Below are positions 1 through 10,924 of a stretch of DNA of 64,000 nucleotides, in pieces. The translations under genes and the position numbers were made by a program. Source of the stretch: Maniola hyperantus (lineage: Eukaryota; Arthropoda; Insecta; Lepidoptera; Nymphalidae). The stretch lies in the NCBI RefSeq assembly GCF_902806685.2, contig NC_048537.1:7896720-7960719 (forward strand), in the 5' to 3' direction. Under the pieces are notes generated by a model, which did no database searches, had not been told where the DNA came from, and saw only the letters and a list, made by a program, of their open reading frames with translations. How positions within the stretch are numbered: the first letter of the stretch is position 1; every line of letters starts with the position of its first letter.

Positions 1-1570
1 AGCGCCGTCTGTGAGTCAGTTTTTCTTCATGAATCACTGCAACTAGACATCATTCAGATTGTTCATCGATAGATAATTTGCTTTCTTATTGTTCCACTTA
101 TCCACATAGTTCTTCAATGAAAGATTTTTTAACTAAACTCTATAGAAATATTTAGATTCCGTTTTGTGTCAGAAACATGATATTTCTTTGATAATAATGT
201 GGCCTCCGATGTTCAAATGTGGCAATATTTTTACATTTTTATCATTGACATGTTTTTGCTGAACTTTGATCTCGCGAATATAAAATCACATGCGTATAAT
301 TTATATCTGTGGATATAGTGGATTCATTATAATAGACAATTTAAACTTGTTCATGGATATCATCAACCATTCGTTTCAATGCATAACCACAACCAGTAAT
401 CGTCAAAAGACAATAACGCGCTAACAAATGGTTCGAATAAAGCGTACTAAGGAGGACACGGCCTCGCAGGCCTGCCTCGGTTGACATTCAACGTGTCTGC
501 AATAGAGTGTTATGCAAAGCTGTTATGATGCAAACGGAGTAGCGGCGTCTTCACTCGTCTACGAAGTGTGCCGGCATGCCATTCACGTCCGATCCCGCAG
601 GCTCACGCGCCGCCAAAGACTAGAGCTCACTGAGATTAGGTAAACGAAAATAGAGCGCTGCCTTTCGTCCCAAGCAAGCCCTTTGATGCTCGGTATTACG
701 TTATATTTTAGTCACAAACTGACAAGCTGTCTTTGAAATGAATACATGCTTAAAGATTAACGCGTCTGTGTTATGTACACGATGTACATAACGCATCAGT
801 TTCTAAACAGCAACCAGTCTTTCACACTAACTATATACCTATTGACTACTACCACTTGTCCAATGTCCAATAAGAGAAACGGTATACATTTTTGTAATCA
901 AATGTGAAAGTATATGAATGTTTACTCAATAAAGCCGAAACGGGTGAAATTGATTTTGATGGCAAAAAAACTGTCCTGAAATAACACAATAGGATACCTT
1001 ATATGATTACGGTACGAGTTAACAAAAACCACAATAAGCACAGCTATAAATGTGTCGCCTGAGTGATCACGGCGACGCAATGTCCTGATATCCGATGGCA
1101 AAGAAATTGTACATTGAGTAATAGCTTCCGTGGAACTCGGGCAGCAGGGCGGCGCGGTGTGACGCAGAGGTGAGCGTGGCGCAAGGTTTTTTTACTGTTT
1201 GCGCTTGACTGCGATCTCGAGTGATGAGGCATTCTAAAATGGGTTCAATTCAAGCAAATCTAAATAGCAGTACGGCAGCCAAAACCGTTTTAAAAAAAGC
1301 TCTAGCCGAAGCCCAACAAAAGGTTAGCCGAAAACTGAATTTGAAACAATGCTGATACATTTGAACTCACGTTCTCCCGCGTGTTATTCGGGTGATGCTG
1401 TACGAGTAAGTATATCGCAGGTTCTAGTTAAACGATCAAAACTAGCGTAGGTAGTGACTGACTTTCGAACTACGAAAGTTTAATTTGATACGTTCCATTT
1501 TTTTGCATGATTCGCTCATGAAACAGGCATAAGATATGATGACAAAAAGTAACAAAAAAGACTAACAGAA
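1..1570. other. No gene seen; AT-rich unique sequence
   Basis: I see no exon, RNA gene or recognised repeat here. Two stretches are richer in CpG than their surroundings, about 440-640 and 1040-1220. Neither holds a long open frame with splice signals. Confidence 0.5.
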
Positions 1571-1589
1571 ATACCTGAGAAAACGTGAA

Positions 1590-1735
1590 TGGAATGGATA
1601 AGAAGACCTACCTACATAAAAATTGGAAAGCTCCTATCATGGGAAAAAGTAGAGAATAGAGATGAATGGAGGAAAATCGTAGAGGAGGCCAAGACTCACA
1701 AGGGGTGGTAGCGCCGAAGGAAAGATATAGTCTTC
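1590..1735 (+). mobile_element. LINE ORF2 C-terminal remnant
   Basis: One frame reads DEWRKIVEEAKTHKGW followed by a stop at 1709-1711. This resembles the extreme C-terminus of insect non-LTR retrotransposon endonuclease/reverse transcriptase proteins (the 'RDxWRxIVEEAKTHKG' ending). Only this tail is present, and the upstream frame is broken. It is a dead 5'-truncated copy. The clade cannot be told from so short a piece. Confidence 0.5.
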
Positions 1736-1749
1736 TAAGTTATAAAGGA

Positions 1750-3080
1750 GGGATACATACCTTCCCTAAAATAACCAAACGGAGAAGCAACCTTTTAGCA
1801 GCCGTTTAGTAGCCCTTTAGATTTTTAGAAATGAAATATCAGTATGGACGCAACGACACGGTAAGGCGAGGGTTGGGAATTCGGATACGTTCGCGTCTTC
1901 GCGGGTAACAAATGACACGGTCTTTAGGGAGACCGAACGCTCCACGCCCGTCCCGGTGATCTGGTTTAGCCCATCATTAATTTCATGGATCATTTTTTAT
2001 CCGCGCTTTATTCTTGGACTAATTCTGAGTAACTTTCTTTTAGAATTGATTAAAACGATTTCGTGCATTTCCATCTTCACGGTGCTTCTTTTATATAAAC
2101 GGGCCGTTTCGATCAATAATTATATTTTCATATAGACCCGTTTATATTTTTAACGTTTTCGACTTTTACGTGAATAATGTCCTATAATTACATTGATACA
2201 ATTTTAACGTTAGATTAATAGTAAAATTTCGTTAATTATTATGATGTCCCAACTAAGCAACTGTGATATTCAGCCGCATATCAAACACTCATATTATATT
2301 TAACTAGTAGGTAGTTGAACGGAGTAAAGACCCAACTCAAACAAACGTCACATAAATAAACAGTATCTGAGAACGCCAATTCTCTGAACAACATCCACTT
2401 ATGAATAATAGACCGAGAGATGCTGAATGATGAAATCAAGGTTTTTTTTACCTACGTAGTAGGTAAGTATATATAAGTACAAACGAAAGTCTAGCCATTA
2501 AATATTAGGCTTTCGTTTGCTTATGTTTGAGCAACTTCAATTCTAAAACAACCTATTTAAAATAGGATTTGAAGTAGACGTATGTTATACTCTTATGAAA
2601 CAAATAGAAGGAACATAGAATAGAACAGGAATAAACAACGGGAAGGACAACATTTGGTATAGACTATAGTGTATTGTTACATATTGTAAGTTTTTATGAT
2701 TTGAAAAGAGAAATTGCTGAGTTTCTTTTGAGATCTTTCCAAAACCCGAAACGGTGGTGGAGTCGCAGACGTAGCATACAAGACCCTACCTATAGTTGTC
2801 TTATGTCCTACATGAAATAAAAACATTTTCATTTGATGTACATTATTGTCACCAAATCAACATTATTCAATTCTTCAGAAGAATTTTACTAAAAAAAAAA
2901 TTGTAAAGAAATATTGTAATGAGTAGATGATCTCTTTGAACGAATTGTAATACCTAATTTCAACCGCTACAAATAACATTGAGCCAAATATGGTTCACGA
3001 GCTCTTAGAACATAACAAATATAGACGGACAATACTATAGGGCTAAGGCCCGTTAGAACGTATAATTATTTTAATTTATT
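1750..3080. other. No gene seen
   Basis: AT-rich sequence without convincing exons or recognised repeats. A CpG-richer patch lies at about 1850-1990 and has no coding signal I can defend. Confidence 0.5.
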
Positions 3081-3147
3081 CCTATCACATTTTGAGTCGT
3101 AGCATATTATATTGTATGCTACGACTCGAAATCTGAATGTGCTATAA
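3081..3147. repeat. Small palindrome
   Basis: GAGTCGTAGCATA (3094-3106) pairs perfectly with TATGCTACGACTC (3115-3127) across an 8-base loop. The flanking bases continue the pairing imperfectly to about 3081 and 3147. It is probably a decayed MITE. Confidence 0.6.
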
Positions 3148-3347
3148 TATTATGTACGGCACAGTTCATAGCGCTTGCGTAAATAAGCGTTGTCAAAATT
3201 TAAAAATATAAGTACATACTTATCGTCATTTATAATCATTTGTTTTTGTCCTGTCATTGATTGTTGTATCGTTAAATTCATTTGAATGATCATCTTTGCG
3301 AAGTTATAAACCGTCAGATTTTATAAAAAGTCTTTAAATTATGCAGG

Positions 3348-3511
3348 TATAGTTCTCGACAGGTCGAGATGGCAATCGGGGTATGAGGCGGTGGGACGCC
3401 CCGCATGCCCGCACAGCGCCCGCACTCGCCCGAATCGCATTAGCGCGGGGGCTATGCGGGTGTACGGGGCGTCCCCACCCCGATTGCCATCTCGACCTGT
3501 CGCGTACTATA
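3348..3511. mobile_element. MITE family A, copy 1
   Basis: A long GC-rich inverted repeat. The arms carry CGACAGGTCGAGATGGCAAT and its complement, and the ends are TATAG and CTATA. The central part is rich in CGCCCGCA-type sequence, so the copy can fold into one hairpin. It has no coding capacity. The flanking TATA is compatible with a TA target duplication, as in Tc1/mariner-type MITEs; the superfamily is inference. Confidence 0.8.
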
Positions 3512-3898
3512 CTTAATCAAAACAAAATATCACCATAATTCAAATGACAATACAAATTGAGTAAGCATTCAGCCATGCATAGACACCTTAATTATATTTG
3601 GGTAAAAAAATATTTTGCAAATTTAAACTAATAGAGAGAACTTCCAAAAAGGGGAAAAGTGATCAATCACTATATAGTTTCCCATAGAAGAGTTCACACA
3701 AAAGATTTTTTCCTTTTATACCCGAGGTCTGATTGATGATTTTACTTACGAAGTGACAATTTATGGACATTGTATGAAAATGGTAAAAAAATCACGTTTT
3801 ATCGTCATCGTTTTGATAAAATTTTTAGATACCAGCCCATACATAACTAGATATTAAGTAGGTACCTATATGATAAGTTAAGCATTTAAGCAAGCACT

Positions 3899-4120
3899 TA
3901 AGCTCATTTCACACTACGGGATATAAATTATATTATAGCCCGACATTCAAGGTTACAATAATTCTCATAGAGCTGAAAATTTGTACGAATGTTGGGAACA
4001 CCAATCGATCGACCGATTGTACAAATTTTCAGCTCTATGCGAATAATTATTGTAACCTTGAATGTCAATTTTGATCGGATTATGATATAATTTACATCCC
4101 GTAGTGTAAAATGAGCTTTA
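3899..4120. mobile_element. MITE family C, copy 1
   Basis: A roughly 220-bp palindrome. The outer arm AGCTCATTTCACACTACGGG is mirrored at the right end (CCCGTAGTGTAAAATGAGCT). The inner arms also pair, for example around TTCAAGGTTACAATAATTC and TGTACAAATTTTCAGCTC. TA lies at both borders. Two more copies are in the window (27,821 and 42,787). Confidence 0.8.
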
Positions 4121-4241
4121 TAGCATGTCAGCTATTAGCTAAAACCTAAAAAATATACCTACTTATTATGTAGTGTTGGTATAGTTATATAGTGTACCTA
4201 TATTCAGTGGTATTTTTTTAATTTGTCGTCATTTATATGGC

Positions 4242-4515
4242 ACTAGCTTATGCCCCCGAATTCGTCCGCGTGTACTACAGAAATTATAAACTCCTGTTAT
4301 ACCACTTTACCACCACAAAATCCATTCAAAAATAAAACCCCTATTTCATCTCCTCAGGGTTTGAATTTTCAAAAATCCTTCCTTAGCGAATGGCTACGTC
4401 ATAATAGCTATCTGCAAATCAAATTTCAGCCCGATCCGTCCAGTATTTTGAGCTGTGTGTTGATAGATCAGTCAGTCAGTCAGTCAGTCAGCTTTTCCTC
4501 TTATGTATATGGCAT
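4242..4515 (+). repeat. Lepidopteran CGCG-core repeat, (CAGT)n-ended type
   Basis: The copy starts at ACTAGCTTATGCCC. It carries the family body (TTTCAAAAATCCTT, then GCCCGATCCGTCCAGTA) and ends in a (CAGT)n run followed by TTTTCCTC. The same body recurs at 6583, 9748, 10,065, 43,394, 52,515 and 53,575. Such repeats are common in Lepidoptera. Whether they are SINE-like, LINE tails or Helitron-like is not settled by this sequence. An 89-codon frame here is chance. Confidence 0.75.
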
Positions 4516-5464
4516 TTGAGGATAATATAGCTATCTATTACTGAAAGGATTTTTGAAGGAGGAAGGATTTTAGTTTCAGAGATTACCTCCACATCCAAAC
4601 TTACAAATTTTACCTTTTTATAATATTAGTGTAGACTTATTACCCCTCAGTTGAAAGTAATGTTAATACGTGCAGTTTCTCTCTAATAGGTAGGTAGGTA
4701 GTAGGTACATAAAAACCGTTTAATGGTGTTTTGTAAGAATAGTAAATAATGAGGCGCGAAAAAAGCCCGTTACAAATCCTGCCCTTTTTGTGAGCTACAG
4801 AATGATAAACGACTTCCTCACAAAATGTCACTAAATAAGGAATACGATGGCCGCTAGTCGTGACCTCACGAGTCCCCAGAAAATTTTAAATCCATTTGGC
4901 CTGTACGTGCGTGAAAACAACTATGTGCACCTTCAGATCTAGGTATTTCCCTCGAGAGACTGTTGTGTTGGGCTACCCAACCTATGAAAAGTTTCACGAG
5001 TATTGTTCGCAGCGATAATATTTCACCAAGTTTATTCTTAAACCTGAACAAAATAGTAAACTTTGGAAATAATGACGCTTACAAAATCTGATCAAATAGA
5101 GAATATGAAGCCAAGGTTTGGCATCGTCGAAGCGAAGCTCTAGAGATAATACGTACTGGAGAAAATGTAAAGCTCTAAATCCTCTAAAAACTATTAAGTT
5201 AGGTAAGTAGGTACCTATTTATAAATTGATTTGTCTTATTTTTCTGAAACCTAGGTACTATCTTCTAAACCTATAGGGATAAGTACATATTATTTTATGA
5301 GGCGAAACTGACTGAGTGGCTCTTTTTATAAGAAGTAGTAGAAGTATACTAGAAAGGGATTTTGAGAACTTCTCACAGGATTTTTAAAACTTATCTCCAC
5401 GAGAACGAAGTCGTGGTCATTAGGTAGGTAATAGGTATGTGGGACTCATTGACAATTAGTACCC
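4516..5464. other. No gene seen
   Basis: AT-rich sequence with short CCTA/TAGG runs. The minus-strand open frames of about 60 codons show no recognisable motif. Confidence 0.5.
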
Positions 5465-5743
5465 TTATTATAAATGCGAAAGTGTGTTTGTTTATTGGTT
5501 TATTGGTTTGTTGGTTTGTGATATCACTAGCTGATGCCCGCGACTTCGTCCGCGTGGAATTAGGTTTTCAAAAATCCCGTGGGAACTCTTTGATTTTCCG
5601 GGATAAAAAGTGGCCTATGTCACTCTCAGGTCTTTATCTATACCCATACAAAAAATCACGTCAATCCATTGCATCGTTGCGACGTGATTGAAGGACAAAC
5701 CAACAAACCAACAAACGAACACACTTTCGCATTTATAATAAGT
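5465..5743 (+). mobile_element. CGCG-core repeat, second type, with inverted ends
   Basis: The internal body is GATGCCCGCGACTTCGTCCG, then AAAAATCCCGTGGGAACTC, a TTTCCGGGATAAAAAGT block and GACGTGATTGAAGGACAAAC. Unlike most copies, this one is bounded by matching inverted ends: TTATTATAAATGCGAAAGTG on the left and its complement on the right, followed inward by GTTTGTT-like runs. Other copies keep only the right end. Confidence 0.7.
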
Positions 5744-5856
5744 AGATGCAGTCTGTACAGCAGTGCAACATAAAATTATGATGGTTAACGGTTGTTCTTG
5801 TGCACTGGTCCGAAAAAGGGAAGTCGGCGCGACACGCTTAGTGATCATCTTACACC

Positions 5857-6019
5857 TATAGTACGCGACAGGTTGAGATAGCAATCGGGGAGGGAACACC
5901 CCGCACACTCGCACAGCCCCCGCGCTTACCCGGTGCGGGCAAGCACGGGTGATGTGCCGGTGTGCGGGGCGTCTCCCCCGCCTCATACCCCGATTGCCAT
6001 TTCAACCTGTCGCGGAATA
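5857..6019. mobile_element. MITE family A, copy 2
   Basis: TATAGTACGCGACAGGTTGA at the left and CAACCTGTCGCGGAATA at the right enclose a GC-rich hairpin of the same family. A 123-codon minus-strand frame overlapping it is a by-product of the GC-rich palindrome. Confidence 0.85.
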
Positions 6020-6279
6020 GGTTTAATACCTAACGATATTTATAGAGATACACGTTTTTATAGCATTTATGTAAATAGGACAGAGAGCAGTAAAATTGAT
6101 TGAGAGATTCTCGCTATCGATATCATAATTACTGAATAGGTATTTACATAAAGTTTTTAGAAAAAGTTTGATAATTAATATAAGTTGGAAAATTGTGTCT
6201 ATAAAAATGCAGACTGTAAAGATGCTTCAAGTTTAATTAATGATTCAAAACTACAGATATAATTTTATGTTCAATGCAG

Positions 6280-6401
6280 GGTCCACAGTTGTTCGACCGC
6301 CGCGCCGACGACTACCGAGACACGAGTTAGCTAAAAAACTAAGAAACAAGCTGACGAGCAACGAGAAGCCAGTGTGGGGTAGTTTTATCGCTGGGCTATG
6401 A
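6280..6401 (+). CDS. Possible 3'-terminal coding exon (unidentified)
   Basis: After a possible acceptor (TTCAATGCAG ending at 6279), a frame stays open for 39 complete codons to a TGA at 6399-6401. It contains the stretch RHELAKKLRNKLTSNEKP and ends SFIAGL. Base composition is more GC-rich than the surroundings, and the residues look protein-like rather than low-complexity. The polypyrimidine tract is weak, no upstream partner exon was found, and another frame (ending RRADDYRDTS) is open for 16 codons. I do not recognise a family. This is a candidate only. Confidence 0.25.
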
Positions 6402-6582
6402 CTTACCCGTCATACAGTTTAATCCCCGCGAAAACTTGACGAGTGTTTTAACCGCCAAGAGAGCGTCGCTGAGCGAGATTTCTTATAGCTCTTATCGCTG
6501 CGATAAAATAGTGGAGGGAAAGATCTTGCCGGCACTGTGTACAGTCAGCGATCATGCAATTAAGTATTATCTATAGAATAGG

Positions 6583-6734
6583 CAAAGCTGACTGATTGAC
6601 TGACTGGTATATTAACGCACAGCTCAAACTACTGGATGGATTGGGCTAAAATTTTGCAATTCAAAGCTCAGGGGGTAAAATAGGGGTTTAAAATTTGTGT
6701 TTACGCGGACGAATTCGCGGAGATAAGCTAGTTA
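6583..6734 (-). repeat. CGCG-core repeat, (CAGT)n type, reversed
   Basis: GACTGATTGACTGACTGG followed by TTAACGCACAGCTCAAAC and GGATTGGGCTAAAATTTTG is the reverse complement of the family 3' part. The copy ends at a degenerate GCGGACGAATTCGCGG and AAGCTAGTTA. Confidence 0.7.
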
Positions 6735-7047
6735 TAGATAGATATATTTCATTTCTTTATTGTCTCAGAATCATACATCGATTGTTCGTTTCTTGAACGA
6801 GAAACTAGTCGATAAATATAGTTGCTTCCTCGTAGGCGTTGGGACTTAAGCGCGGCAACCTTACGAAGTTTTGCTTTGTCTATCAGCGAGGTTGAAATAG
6901 ACGTGCGCTGCCTCGTAGAAGGCATTCGAAGGACATATGCTTTTGCCTCGGCCGAGGCGCGCCCGTGCTAGCGAGCCGCGAGCCGACATCGTTCGGGGTC
7001 TCAGCCATTACTTATTCCGTCCATGCTTAGGGTCCAACAGCATTTTT
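6735..7047. other. Unassigned, CpG-richer stretch
   Basis: Bases about 6830-7010 are GC-rich (TCGGCCGAGGCGCGCCCG) and sit directly beside the foldback element. They may belong to a larger repeat. No gene is supported. Confidence 0.4.
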
Positions 7048-7413
7048 ATAGTCGCGTGTCTAACATTAATTTATTCGTACAAAACCTGTTTGAATAAATT
7101 GTTCAAACAACTTCAGTTGCAAACGCAATAATTAAACAAATACCCGAAATGTTTTATTTCCTAATTAAGCTTAGAAAAAAAATCATAGTCTCATTAATCT
7201 ACATGATGTCAAGAAATATAACATTCAATTATAAATTAATGCTCCAGTTAATATCGCGGTACCAAATCTAAGTCGTTGTTAGGGTTCCGTTACGGAACCC
7301 GGCCTTAGGTTTAAACTTAGGCTTAGGTTTAATTACTGCGTTTGCGACTGAAGTTGTTTGAACAATTAATTCAAAAAGGTTTTTATGAATAAGATAATGT
7401 TAGACACGCGACT
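7048..7413. mobile_element. Foldback/MITE with about 85-bp inverted arms
   Basis: The left arm (AGTCGCGTGTCTAACATTA through CAACTTCAGTTGCAAACGCA, to about 7135) reappears inverted at about 7329-7413 (TGCGTTTGCGACTGAAGTTG through TAATGTTAGACACGCGACT) with scattered mismatches. The central 190 bp is unique and non-coding. The superfamily cannot be told; no clear target duplication was found. Confidence 0.75.
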
Positions 7414-7540
7414 AACGAAAAATAATAAAAATTTCAAAATAGTCGCCATGTAAATTCAAAATAATTAAAAGTAGGTACATAATCGTGTACGATGGTACAG
7501 AACCCTTCGTGTGCGAGTCCGCTCGCACTTGACCGGTTTT
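7414..7540 (+). repeat. Fragment of GGTTCCG-type element
   Basis: TACAGAACCCTTCGTGTGCG, then a GAGTCCGCTCGCACTTG block and CCGGTTTTT, match the right end of the GGTTCCG element family. A short AGGGTTCCGTTACGGAACCC palindrome at about 7280-7300 is probably a related scrap. Confidence 0.5.
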
Positions 7541-9747
7541 TATTATAATAATAATTTGTAGTCAAATTCTTGAATGCGTGGAAACGACGATAAACAGATT
7601 TGTGGGCATGTCACCGCAAACACCCAAACATAACAGTCATAACGGCCAAAGAGTAAAATGTCTTTGATTACGGCATTAATTTTTTGTGGAAGACAAGAAT
7701 GTCTGGGTACGTACTTACATACATAAAGTAAACCCATAAAACTAGCTCAGATATCATATTTTAGAAAGTAAATAATATCAGAAAAGTATCGACTGCAAAT
7801 AATTGTGTCACATTACAAAACTATCGGGTGCGTTCATATACTTATACCTATGTTTGCTTTTTTTGTCAGCCAAGTCAACTTGCTAAACAAGGATAAGCGA
7901 GTAAGTACATTTATTTCAACACGAATATTAAATCTGCAAGAACTGCATTCTTGCACGCATTTGTAAACTTCAAACCATCAATTAGTTAAAGGTGATTTCT
8001 ATAGGTAGGTACTAGGTACGTGTACAAAACCGTGGTGGGTCTATTTTATAATGATCGCTTAAAAAAATCTTAAACACTTTTACTACCTACCTGCCTTGAT
8101 ACTTACGCTGCTGTAGAACTTAATAAGTGACATATAATTCTCCCTCCAAAGTCCAAAGGTAACCAAATGTACTTTGCTCTACAAAATAATAATAAACCTA
8201 CTTACTTGTTATCAAAATATCGAAACACTTCTAAAATAAAAGGTGTTGCGAGGTGTTTTTTGATTTTTTTTAATGGGAAGTATCTTTATGATTTCCAAAA
8301 TTGTTTTAGAATCAAAAACATTTCCAACTTGTTAACTGCGAGCAGTTGTTTATAAAAAAAACATTAAAATTAGATATCAAAAAAAGAGTGAAGGTGTGGT
8401 CTAAGCAGACGATACACAACCAGACTGATGCATAAGGCTGGACGCACACTTTTTATTACCGTTAGTACCGTTATTCGAAGCTTAATTAATATGAGATATG
8501 CACTATGTTTTCCGCCTTTATACGTCTATCGTACTCAAATTAATTTAAATTAACTAATACTATTATAATGCTTTCTAACTCCACCGGGCAGTGGGGAGAG
8601 CGCACTCAACGTTAGTGGCTGCATTACTTTTATCAACTGAACGTAAGATTTTGAGTCTTCCATTGCGATGCTCGGACGTCTGGATGGAAGCATTTGAGCG
8701 TTTTATAGCTACAGTATAGCTGCTAAATAGGTTAGGAGCTAACGCAATAGTACGATGTGCGCCCAACCTAAGTTAACAAATGGACTTCGTTGAGCGCGGG
8801 TCGATGCTCGATTGCGTAAGTCGTAACAAACCAATGCCTATTTCAATTGAATACGGATTTGCTTCGTAGGGACTAGGGACATTGAGCGCATCAACGTCTA
8901 CGTCTTTAAATGAGGGTAACCAACTATATTATTTATCTTCCAGGATTAGCAGAAAAAAAATAGTAGGTACACTGAGCATAATATTCGTTTAGCATTAAAA
9001 GTATCATGAATTACCTTCTAGGCCGGCGCACTCCACCGTAGGCTACATCATCAGTTCATCACCTATAGTTTAAAATGATTGCAGTCAAGCGCAAGCCTAT
9101 ATAGTTAAAAAATGACTTGTTTTTAAATTATCTTTATCCATTTCGCCCTTAGCCATTCATTTGTCAGTATTATTTTCTTTATCTGCAAACAGTTTAATTT
9201 CCCTTATAATTTTATCGCTCGGGTTTTTTAAATTCAGATGTTGTATCCCTAGATCCAATCAATCAAATTGAAACCGAGAATCGAAGCCAATTTTTGTTTA
9301 TGTGAAGTACAATGGCTAAACAAGTAGAAGCGTAATCTGTACTTTCTTACGTGACTTCGCCACATTTCAAGGGATATTATTCTGGAGCCTGTTATACAAT
9401 GCGTAGAAATACGTGAACCGGCTTTATCGCAAAAACACATCAAGCACTCAACGATACATTCACCTGTCATAGAACCAACATAGAACACATTTTACGAATT
9501 CCATACAAATGCACATCTAGTGCACATCCGATATGTGACAAAAGAATGTAGTTATGCCAATTAGATCAAACGTGTTCTTTATTTTGAGAAGCAGATGCCA
9601 ACGGAAACAATTAAATGGTTTATATTTTTAACATTTATCTATCATACCAACAGATGGCTGCGTGCAATATTCTAATTTAGACTCTGAGTCTCGCTGTTTT
9701 ATTTTAGCATCACTGTACTTATATGCAACACTATCATCTAAATAATA
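7541..9747. other. No gene seen
   Basis: AT-rich sequence. The open frames of 60-80 codons have no recognisable domain or splice context. The 8575-8770 stretch is somewhat GC-richer but is neither palindromic nor clearly coding. Confidence 0.5.
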
Positions 9748-9846
9748 TAAAAGGAAAAGGTGACTGACTGACTGATCTATTAACGCACAGCTGAAACTAT
9801 TGGACGGATTGGGCTGAAATTTGGCACGGAGATAGTAATGAATGCC
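9748..9846 (-). repeat. CGCG-core repeat, (CAGT)n type, truncated
   Basis: AAAAGGAAAAGGTGACTGAC, then the reverse complement of the TGAGCTGTGCGTTGATAGAT part of the family. The copy stops before the CGCG core. Confidence 0.65.
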
Positions 9847-10064
9847 CCATTAACTATCGCTATACAAAAAAAAACATTATTTTATTACTACAGTTCAAGA
9901 CCCTACTAGGCACAATGCAATGTCGAGAAATTAAAAATTCTTCGACTTAAAAGGTTAATTATGTTAATTTATTTGTTACCTCCGAGTTAAAGTGTAGGTA
10001 GGTAGATTGACTTTTAATTTTCATGGACGTGTTAATTAGGGTACACATTGAGGGCTTATTAATA

Positions 10065-10305
10065 ACTAGCTTATGCTCGCGACTTCGTCCGCGTGGACTA
10101 CAAAATTTCAAAACCCTATTTCACCCCCTTAGGAGTTGAATTTTCAAAAATCCTTACTTAGCGGATGCCTACGCCATAATAGCTATCTGCATGCCAAATT
10201 TCAGCCAGATCCGTCCAGTAGTTTGAGCTGTGCGTTGATAGATCAGTCAGTCAGTCAGTCAGTCAGTCAGTCAGTCAGTCACCTTTCCCTTTTATATATA
10301 TATAG
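10065..10305 (+). repeat. CGCG-core repeat, (CAGT)n type
   Basis: The copy has CGCGACTTCGTCCGCGTGGA near its left end and a long (CAGT)n run (about 10,247-10,280), then CACCTTTCCCTTTTATATA. It is one of the best preserved copies. The 74-codon frame across it is not a gene. Confidence 0.8.
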
Positions 10306-10545
10306 AGATTTTGATACTACTGAGGTCGTGAATATTCAATATCAATGTAGCGTGAAATAAGTTGAAGCATTTTCCAGGGGCTATCAATCCGGACCGTTAA
10401 TGAGATTCGAGCCGACTGGGCGACCGGCGCGACCAATTTGTGCCTCATTGCACCTCGCTAATTAAATGATGCAAGCTTTAACATTATCCGTGGTGTACAA
10501 TAAAGGTTTTATGTTGATTATTACATAGTAAATACTTGCTAACAG

Positions 10546-10866
10546 TCGTTCTAGCCTAGTGGTTAAGACGTCTGCCTCCTATTCGGGAGTTCGGGAGTTC
10601 GATCCCGCACCTCTAAATTTTCAGAGTTATGTGTAGTATTTTAAGCAATTAAGTAATAAATATCGCTTTAACGGTGAAGGAAAACACCGTGAGGAAACCT
10701 GCATACCTGAGAGTTCTCCATAATGCTCTGTGTGTGAAGCAAAGGTGTGTGAAGTTTGCCATTCCGCAATTGGCCAGCATGGTGGACTAAGGCTTAAACT
10801 TCTTTCATTCTGAGAGGAGATCTATGCTCAGTAGTGAACTGGTGATGAGTTGATGATGATGATGAG
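10546..10866 (+). mobile_element. tRNA-derived SINE, family 1
   Basis: The head carries a pol III A-box-like TAGCCTAGTGGTTAAGACG and a B-box GTTCGATCCC. The body includes GGAAAACACCGTGAGGAAAC and TTGGCCAGCATGGTGGACTA. The tail is a (GAT)n run. Copies recur at 14,647 and 32,698 (+) and at 22,357, 44,499 and 49,172 (-). It is not a functional tRNA gene, because the acceptor stem and cloverleaf are absent. Confidence 0.8.
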
Positions 10867-10924
10867 AACTTGCTAATGCCTGTTACACCGTCAGAAATTA
10901 AGCATCTGAATAAATAAAAAAAAC

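Noticed and set aside
4680..4710. Telomeric (TTAGG)n repeats suggested by many TAGGTAGG stretches
   Set aside because: The runs are short TAGG tetranucleotides scattered through the window, not pentamer arrays.
5615..5986. 123-codon minus-strand frame
   Set aside because: It runs through a CGCG-core repeat and a family A MITE, both non-coding.
10247..10280. CRISPR-like regular repeats
   Set aside because: (CAGT)n is a simple microsatellite at the end of a dispersed repeat in a eukaryotic genome.
10546..10640. A tRNA gene (A- and B-box-like sequences)
   Set aside because: The boxes belong to a SINE head; no acceptor stem or full cloverleaf, and the same head recurs with a SINE body and (GAT)n tail.
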